A stretch of DNA of 11,002 bases, from the NCBI GenBank assembly GCA_002011395.1, contig MTNG01000054.1, positions 1 to 11,002 on the forward strand, given 5' to 3'. Each line of letters starts with the position of its first letter. Within the stretch, counting starts at the first letter, position 1. The translations under genes were made by a program, and so were the position numbers. The stretch is from Candidatus Aciduliprofundum sp. JdFR-45 (GTDB lineage Archaea; Thermoplasmatota; Thermoplasmata; Thermoplasmatales; JdFR-45). Of the stretch, positions 7,452-11,002 are shown piece after piece. The notes under the pieces are model-generated. The model was not told where the DNA came from, did not search any database, and saw only the letters and a program-made list of their open reading frames with translations.

Positions 7452-8321
7452 TCACGCGAGCATGCTGAGCGCCGCTATGAGGACGATGACCGCTATGCTC
7501 AGAACAAACGTCGTACTCATCGCCTCCACATCGCTCAGTCCGTAGCGGGAGATCACAATGTTCGCGTATATGGCAGGGGGCATAACCGCCTCAACCACCA
7601 CGGGGGCAAATATCTCCCACGGTGTTCCCCGGAGGAGAGGTAGTACCACCGCGAGGGGTAGCGCCATGCGGAGAGCCCCGACCTCGGCTATGTGCCTCGG
7701 ATTTACCCTCCCGAACTCCACGCGGGAGCCAAAGTATATGAGTATAAGATACAGGCCGACCCTGCCGATTGAGAGCCCCGTGTCCAGATGGGGCAGAGAT
7801 ATCCCGGCCACCACCAGGACGACTGCTGCGAGGGTAGCCATGACGGGTGGGAATCGGAGGGCCGTCAGCACGCTTTTCAGCACGCCCGCATCCCCGTGAG
7901 CATACCTTGCCCCTATGAAAACGGCCAGCGGAAGCGAGATGAAGAAGGCCGTCTGGGCGAACACTATCGCTGGGGTTATGTCATCCACGAAAACGCTCGC
8001 CATCGGGTAACCGAGGGCCACGCTGTTGGAGTAAAAGGAAAGGATAACGAGCGTCCTGGCCCACCTAACCTCGTGGACGTGGCTGGCATAAAAATGGGCT
8101 ACGGTGAGACATATGAACACCACGAGAACGGCGGCCACCACGGCTATCCAGAGCGACGACAGGAAACCCCAGTCCTTGGAAGCGATGGAGCAGAAGATGA
8201 GCAGAGGGAAGAAGATGTAATCGTTGACCTCGCGCACGACGCGGAAAGGACTGTCTGTTCTGATGGCCCTCCGAAGGGCCCATCCGAGGGCTATCATGAG
8301 CAGCAGTTCCCAGATGGCCAC
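7452..8321 (-). CDS. AEC (auxin efflux carrier-like) family permease
   Basis: This 289-aa integral membrane protein has about 9-10 hydrophobic segments (near 4-18, 34-46, 56-76, 90-110, 117-137, 158-175, 188-197, 218-230, 237-255, 269-287). The two-repeat AEC pattern is visible: SNSVALGYPMA (98-108) in the first half, and VMPPAIYANIVISRYGLS (246-263) in the second, where MPPA and the YG turn are typical. Family members carry organic acids such as malonate, or amino acids; the substrate here is unknown. It begins with GTG at 8321, right at TM1, making it slightly shorter than the usual 300-320 aa. A TATA box centred 28 nt upstream supports this start, and the in-frame sequence further upstream has no ATG. 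It lies 55 nt before the aminotransferase gene on the same strand, which has its own promoter; partial read-through is possible. Confidence 0.85.
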   Translation of the reverse strand: MAIWELLLMIALGWALRRAIRTDSPFRVVREVNDYIFFPLLIFCSIASKDWGFLSSLWIAVVAAVLVVFICLTVAHFYASHVHEVRWARTLVILSFYSNSVALGYPMASVFVDDITPAIVFAQTAFFISLPLAVFIGARYAHGDAGVLKSVLTALRFPPVMATLAAVVLVVAGISLPHLDTGLSIGRVGLYLILIYFGSRVEFGRVNPRHIAEVGALRMALPLAVVLPLLRGTPWEIFAPVVVEAVMPPAIYANIVISRYGLSDVEAMSTTFVLSIAVIVLIAALSMLA

Positions 8322-8345
8322 GCAGGGGTGATGGTGCAGGATGGT

Positions 8346-8352
8346 GATAAAG
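8346..8352 (-). promoter_or_regulatory. TATA box for the AEC permease gene
   Basis: CTTTATC on the minus strand is centred 28 nt upstream of the GTG start at 8321. There is no Shine-Dalgarno motif in between, consistent with a leaderless mRNA. Confidence 0.5.
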
Positions 8353-8378
8353 ATACCTCACCCACCGCGCAACAACTG

Positions 8379-8387
8379 TTAAATATT
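8379..8387 (+). promoter_or_regulatory. TATA box for carboxypeptidase A2
   Basis: TTAAATATT is centred about 33 nt upstream of ATG 8416, predicting a leader of only about 4-8 nt. A GGTGAG at 8407-8412 is only 3 nt from the ATG. With the AEC box at 8346-8352 it forms a compact 94-bp divergent promoter region. Confidence 0.55.
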
Positions 8388-8415
8388 TGCACCCTCATGC
8401 AACGGCGGTGAGAGC

Positions 8416-9906
8416 ATGGGCGTGCGGATGGCTGCTGTGGCTGTGCTGATACTGATATCACTTACGGCCCTTTCAAATTCTGTGGCCGTTGGCGGGGGCG
8501 GGCAGAACGAGACAAAGGTCGCACCACCCAAAATAGATTTCACCCGGTACATCACATACGAGGAGTTGAACGCCACCCTTCAGGCATTTCAGTCCTACTA
8601 TTCGGACATACTCTCCGTTGAGGTGATTGGTAAGACATGGGGGTGGAACGCGACCAGCGGGGCCTACGACACACCCCGCGACATATACGTGGTGAAAATC
8701 TCCGATAACGTGGGGGTGGAGGAGAACGAGCCGGGGATATTCATAAACTGGCACCATGCGAGGGAATGGCTGGGTCCTATGCTCATACTCTACCTCATGC
8801 AGAGCCTTGTGGAGAACTATACCACGAACGACACCATCCACTGGATCGTTGACCACTTTCAGATTTACCTCGTCCCTATGACAAACGCAGATGGTTATGT
8901 CTTTGACGGTGATGGAAATAGAAGTCAGGTTGTGGGCTCTGGCTGGAGGAAGAACTGCAGAGACAACGACGGTAGCGGTTCTCTGGACACCTACGTGGAC
9001 TTCTGGGGTGACATCCACGGGGAGGGGGTGGACTTTGAGAGAAACTGGGACTGGGATTGGGCGAGCGGTGACAGCAACCCTGACAGCGATACCTACCACG
9101 GCCCCGCGCCGTTCAGCGAGCCCGAGACCCAGGCCGAGAGGGATTTCATACTGAATCACAGCATAAATGCGTATATGGTGGTGCACAGCTTCCATGGAAG
9201 CGTTCTGATTCCGTGGGGCAACGCGAGCGCAAACACCCCTCACGATGCGTTTTACAGGAGCCTGGCCTCCAACATCACAAAGAGGACCATGATAGAGGGG
9301 AGCCCCACCTCAACATACCAGTACGGAAGACCCGACGAGGTTATAGGTTACACCGCACCGGGCGGGAGTTTTGACTGGGTGTACGGTGTCCACAACATAA
9401 TAGGGATTGCGGTGGAACTGGAGCCAACATGGAGCAACGCCCCGGATGCGTTCACGGGTTTCCACCCGGATGAAACGAAAATACTGACTTATATACACGA
9501 TTTCTACGAGGGGCTTATGTACTTCATTGAGGCGAGCGATGTCACCCTCACGCCCAAGGAGCAGGGAGCGGCACAGCCCCTCCCGTACATAATATACGGC
9601 CATGTGACGGATTCAACCGGTGCACCTCTTGCGGGTGAGAACGTCACGGTGGAGGTTCTCTCAAACGGCCTAACGCTCAACGTCACGACAGATGTGAATG
9701 GATTTTACATGGTGAACCTGGCGAATGTGCGCCACGTCATAGGCGATACCGTCCGTATAAGCGCCGCCGGTGTCAGCCAAGACATAACGGTGGACAGCGC
9801 GGGAAGGAAAGAGGTCAACCTCGTATCGGGTGTGGTGCCAGAGGTAAATCCCACGATGGTCGTCGTTCTTCTGGCGTTCATGGCCGTACTCATACGACGA
9901 CTTTAG
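8416..9906 (+). CDS. Secreted M14 zinc carboxypeptidase (A2) with regulatory-like domain and anchor
   Basis: This 496-aa protein is a paralogue of the carboxypeptidase at 3876-5285. Residues 1-25 form a signal peptide (MAAVAVLILISLTA core). Zinc ligands are H114, E117 (HHAREW) and H257 (VVHSF). R182 (WRKNCR), R209, Y312 and general base E334 (AVELEP) match CPA R127, R145, Y248 and E270, with Y-to-E spacing of 22 as in CPA. Two positions stand out: CPA N144 is replaced by E208 (VDFERNW), and the CPA-255 position is F319, suggesting hydrophobic or aromatic C-terminal specificity. Residues 390-470 form a carboxypeptidase regulatory-like, transthyretin-type beta domain (YGHVTDSTGAPLAGENVTVE). VPEVNP (474-479), a hydrophobic helix and RR end the protein. 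There are about eleven N-x-S/T sequons. It is divergent from the AEC gene, and its stop interleaves with the xerA stop. It probably acts at the cell surface. Confidence 0.94.
   Translation: MGVRMAAVAVLILISLTALSNSVAVGGGGQNETKVAPPKIDFTRYITYEELNATLQAFQSYYSDILSVEVIGKTWGWNATSGAYDTPRDIYVVKISDNVGVEENEPGIFINWHHAREWLGPMLILYLMQSLVENYTTNDTIHWIVDHFQIYLVPMTNADGYVFDGDGNRSQVVGSGWRKNCRDNDGSGSLDTYVDFWGDIHGEGVDFERNWDWDWASGDSNPDSDTYHGPAPFSEPETQAERDFILNHSINAYMVVHSFHGSVLIPWGNASANTPHDAFYRSLASNITKRTMIEGSPTSTYQYGRPDEVIGYTAPGGSFDWVYGVHNIIGIAVELEPTWSNAPDAFTGFHPDETKILTYIHDFYEGLMYFIEASDVTLTPKEQGAAQPLPYIIYGHVTDSTGAPLAGENVTVEVLSNGLTLNVTTDVNGFYMVNLANVRHVIGDTVRISAAGVSQDITVDSAGRKEVNLVSGVVPEVNPTMVVVLLAFMAVLIRRL
9082..9134 (+). 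repeat. 53-bp perfect inverted repeat, copy 2 (inside carboxypeptidase A2)
   Basis: These 53 bases are identical to the reverse complement of 4585-4637 and are in the same codon phase. All 17 complete codons match, including six-fold and four-fold degenerate Ser, Pro, Thr, Ala and Gly codons. Conserved motifs elsewhere in the two genes (HHAREW, WRKN) differ at synonymous positions. Confidence 0.95.
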
Positions 9907-10838
9907 AAGTGTGGAGCCGCCGCGTCGTATACCCGTCTTAACGCCTCCTCATCAACGTGGGTGTATATCTGGGTGGTGGCCACACTGCTGTGTCCCAGTA
10001 TCTGCTGTATGTAGCGAATGTCCGCCCCGTTCCTCAGAAGGGTGGTCGCCAGGGTATGCCGGAGCACGTGAGGCGTAACCTTTTTCCGTATACCCGCCTT
10101 CTTCGCGTAGTTTCTGATTATGCGCTCCACCTGCTGTGTTGTTATGCGCGTCCTCTTGCGGGACACAAACAGATAGTCGCCCCCATCCTTCGGTTCAGGT
10201 CGTACCTTCAGGTACGCCTTCAGGGCATCCACCGCCTCATGCGAGATGGGCACTATGCGATCCTTATCGCCCTTACCGCTCCTCACGCGTATTATCCTAT
10301 CAGAAAAATCTATGTCCTCAAGGGTCAGATTGCAGAGTTCACCCACCCTCAGCCCGCTGTATATCAGAAGCACCACTATGGCATGGTCGCGCGGGTTTTC
10401 ACGGCACGCCTCCAGAAGCGCGCTCGCCTCCCGTCGGGTGAGGTACTTTGGCATCTGCTTTGGCCTTCGCGGTGGTTTCAGGTGCTCTGCGGTGCTCAAT
10501 CCCCTGTATCGGAAGTACGCCTGCACCGCCTTCACGGCTGTGTAAAGCGAGTTCTTGGAGTAATCCCTCTCCAGGGCGAGATACCTCTTGAACCTTTCAA
10601 GGTCTGCCGGCGTGATTTCCTCCGCCCTCTTGCCGAGATAGTTAAACATGTGTCTGACCATGGAAACGTACTGCTTCACAGTGTGCCCGCTTCTCTTCTC
10701 CGACATCAGATGCTCTGAAAAGCGATGCAATTCGTCCGCCACATACTCGTCGAAATCTGCCACCTCTGCCACTATTTTCACATCTACGTCAGACACATGA
10801 GGTATATATGTCTGATGATATATGAGTTTTTCGCCCAT
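9903..10838 (-). CDS. xerA: XerA-like tyrosine recombinase / integrase
   Basis: This 311-aa XerC/D-type site-specific recombinase is probably the archaeal XerA that resolves chromosome dimers at a dif site. The N-terminal SAM-like core-binding domain spans about 33-118 (SEHLMSEKRSGHTVKQYVSM region) and the catalytic domain about 130-311. All catalytic residues are present: R164 (SGLRVGELCNL), K189 (SGKGDKDR), H257 and R260 (TPHVLRHTLAT), H283 (LGHSSVATTQ) and nucleophile Y292 (IYTHV). ATG 10838 is 8 nt after the upstream NTPase gene, suggesting cotranscription. A GTG at 10794-10796, 25 nt from a TATA-like CATATATC, is a credible alternative giving 297 aa, nearer the 285-290 aa usual for XerA. 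There are no att sites or other phage genes nearby, so a chromosomal role is more likely than an integrative element. Confidence 0.92.
   Translation of the reverse strand: MGEKLIYHQTYIPHVSDVDVKIVAEVADFDEYVADELHRFSEHLMSEKRSGHTVKQYVSMVRHMFNYLGKRAEEITPADLERFKRYLALERDYSKNSLYTAVKAVQAYFRYRGLSTAEHLKPPRRPKQMPKYLTRREASALLEACRENPRDHAIVVLLIYSGLRVGELCNLTLEDIDFSDRIIRVRSGKGDKDRIVPISHEAVDALKAYLKVRPEPKDGGDYLFVSRKRTRITTQQVERIIRNYAKKAGIRKKVTPHVLRHTLATTLLRNGADIRYIQQILGHSSVATTQIYTHVDEEALRRVYDAAAPHF
10789..10815. repeat. Imperfect inverted repeat at the 5' end of xerA
   Basis: Two 10-bp arms, TCAGACACAT and ATATGTCTGA, match in 9 of 10 positions around a 7-bp spacer. The outer 7 bp are perfect. The repeat covers the alternative GTG start of xerA and adjoins a TATA-like sequence. 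Its size resembles either a dimeric operator or a Xer binding site. Function is unproven. Confidence 0.5.
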
Positions 10839-10846
10839 GATGTCAG

Positions 10847-11002
10847 CTAACAAGAGATGCGATGCGAACCGTCCACAAGACCACGGAGCAGGGCCCTCAC
10901 CTTCTCCCTGAACTCCTCCAGCGTGCCCTCGTTTACCATCATGACATCGGCAGTGGCGAAGGCTTCCCCCAGACCCCACGACAGTTCCCTCAAATCCCTC
11001 CT
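10847..11002 (-). CDS. UPF0200 / dephospho-CoA-kinase-like archaeal NTPase, C-terminal fragment
   Basis: Only the last 51 codons are inside the window; the frame is open to the right edge and ends with TAG at 10847-10849. The visible protein includes RELSWGLGEAFATADVMMVN and then EGTLEEFREKV. This matches the C-terminal pattern of archaeal P-loop proteins called UPF0200 or AAA-type dephospho-CoA-kinase-like NTPases: a lid-like RE-L-WG-GE segment, then an A-D-x-x-I/V-x-NE strand and a final helix. The Walker A region lies outside, so nucleotide binding cannot be checked. Whether the family makes CoA is not established. It is followed 8 nt later by xerA on the same strand, probably in one transcript. 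The assignment is from pattern memory of a short fragment. Confidence 0.6.
   Translation of the reverse strand, partial: RRDLRELSWGLGEAFATADVMMVNEGTLEEFREKVRALLRGLVDGSHRISC

Noticed and set aside
7441..7458. CGCGT/ACGCG inverted repeat at the AEC permease stop codon as a terminator
   Set aside because: The stem is only 5 bp and no clear T-run follows on the minus strand before the aminotransferase promoter, so it was not called.
10839..10979. Upstream extension of the xerA frame to an ATG at 10979
   Set aside because: The extra 47 residues overlap the out-of-frame end of the UPF0200-like gene, which reads as a plausible protein. Xer proteins have no such N-terminal extension.
9903..11002. 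An integrated mobile element marked by the tyrosine recombinase
   Set aside because: No tRNA gene, attachment-site repeat, phage or plasmid gene is visible, and the protein has the compact Xer layout. A housekeeping XerA explains it better.
1..11002. tRNA, rRNA, CRISPR array or riboswitch
   Set aside because: No spaced direct repeats, no tRNA-like cloverleaf and no long structured leader were seen. All gaps between genes are under 115 nt and mostly taken up by promoters.

Overview
This 11-kb window looks like ordinary chromosome from a moderately GC-rich archaeon. The evidence is a Hel308 helicase, a short archaeal-type SerA, an archaeal XerA-like recombinase, a UPF0200-type NTPase fragment, heavy use of ATA (Ile) and AGG/AGA (Arg) codons, and TATA-box promoters. 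For five of the genes the TATA box sits about 25-28 nt before the start codon, which implies leaderless mRNAs. Surface peptidases with signal peptides and VPxxxP-type C-terminal tails fit a euryarchaeon, perhaps of the Thermoplasmatota; that placement is inference. There is no plasmid, phage, IS or CRISPR signature.

Layout. 1-133 (-): N-terminus of an APC-family amino-acid permease, divergent from 247-2352 (+): Hel308 DNA helicase. 2390-3904 (+): bifunctional PurH with its own promoter. 3876-5285 (-): secreted M14 carboxypeptidase A1, overlapping the purH end by 29 nt. 7396 to 5386 (-): two-gene operon of a class V aminotransferase followed by SerA. 7452-8321 (-): AEC-family permease. 8416-9906 (+): second secreted M14 carboxypeptidase, A2, divergent from the AEC gene. 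9903-10838 (-): XerA-like tyrosine recombinase, whose stop codon interleaves with that of A2. 10847-11002 (-): C-terminus of a UPF0200/dephospho-CoA-kinase-like NTPase. All intergenic gaps are under 115 nt, and most hold recognisable promoters.

How the genes may work together. Two exported, membrane-tethered carboxypeptidases would trim peptides outside the cell. An APC permease and an AEC carrier could import amino acids or organic acids. The aminotransferase/SerA pair links amino-acid and 3-carbon metabolism, most simply as the first two steps of phosphoserine synthesis. This suggests a peptide-using heterotroph, but the genes are not one operon. Hel308, PurH and XerA are housekeeping genes.

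The most unusual signal is a perfect 53-bp inverted repeat, in the same reading frame, inside the two carboxypeptidase genes (4585-4637 and 9082-9134), although their conserved motifs elsewhere differ at many synonymous sites. It points to gene conversion. It could also allow inversion of the roughly 4.4 kb between the copies, which would exchange the N- and C-terminal halves of two enzymes whose specificity pockets differ. A tyrosine recombinase gene lies next to one copy, but no link to it is shown.
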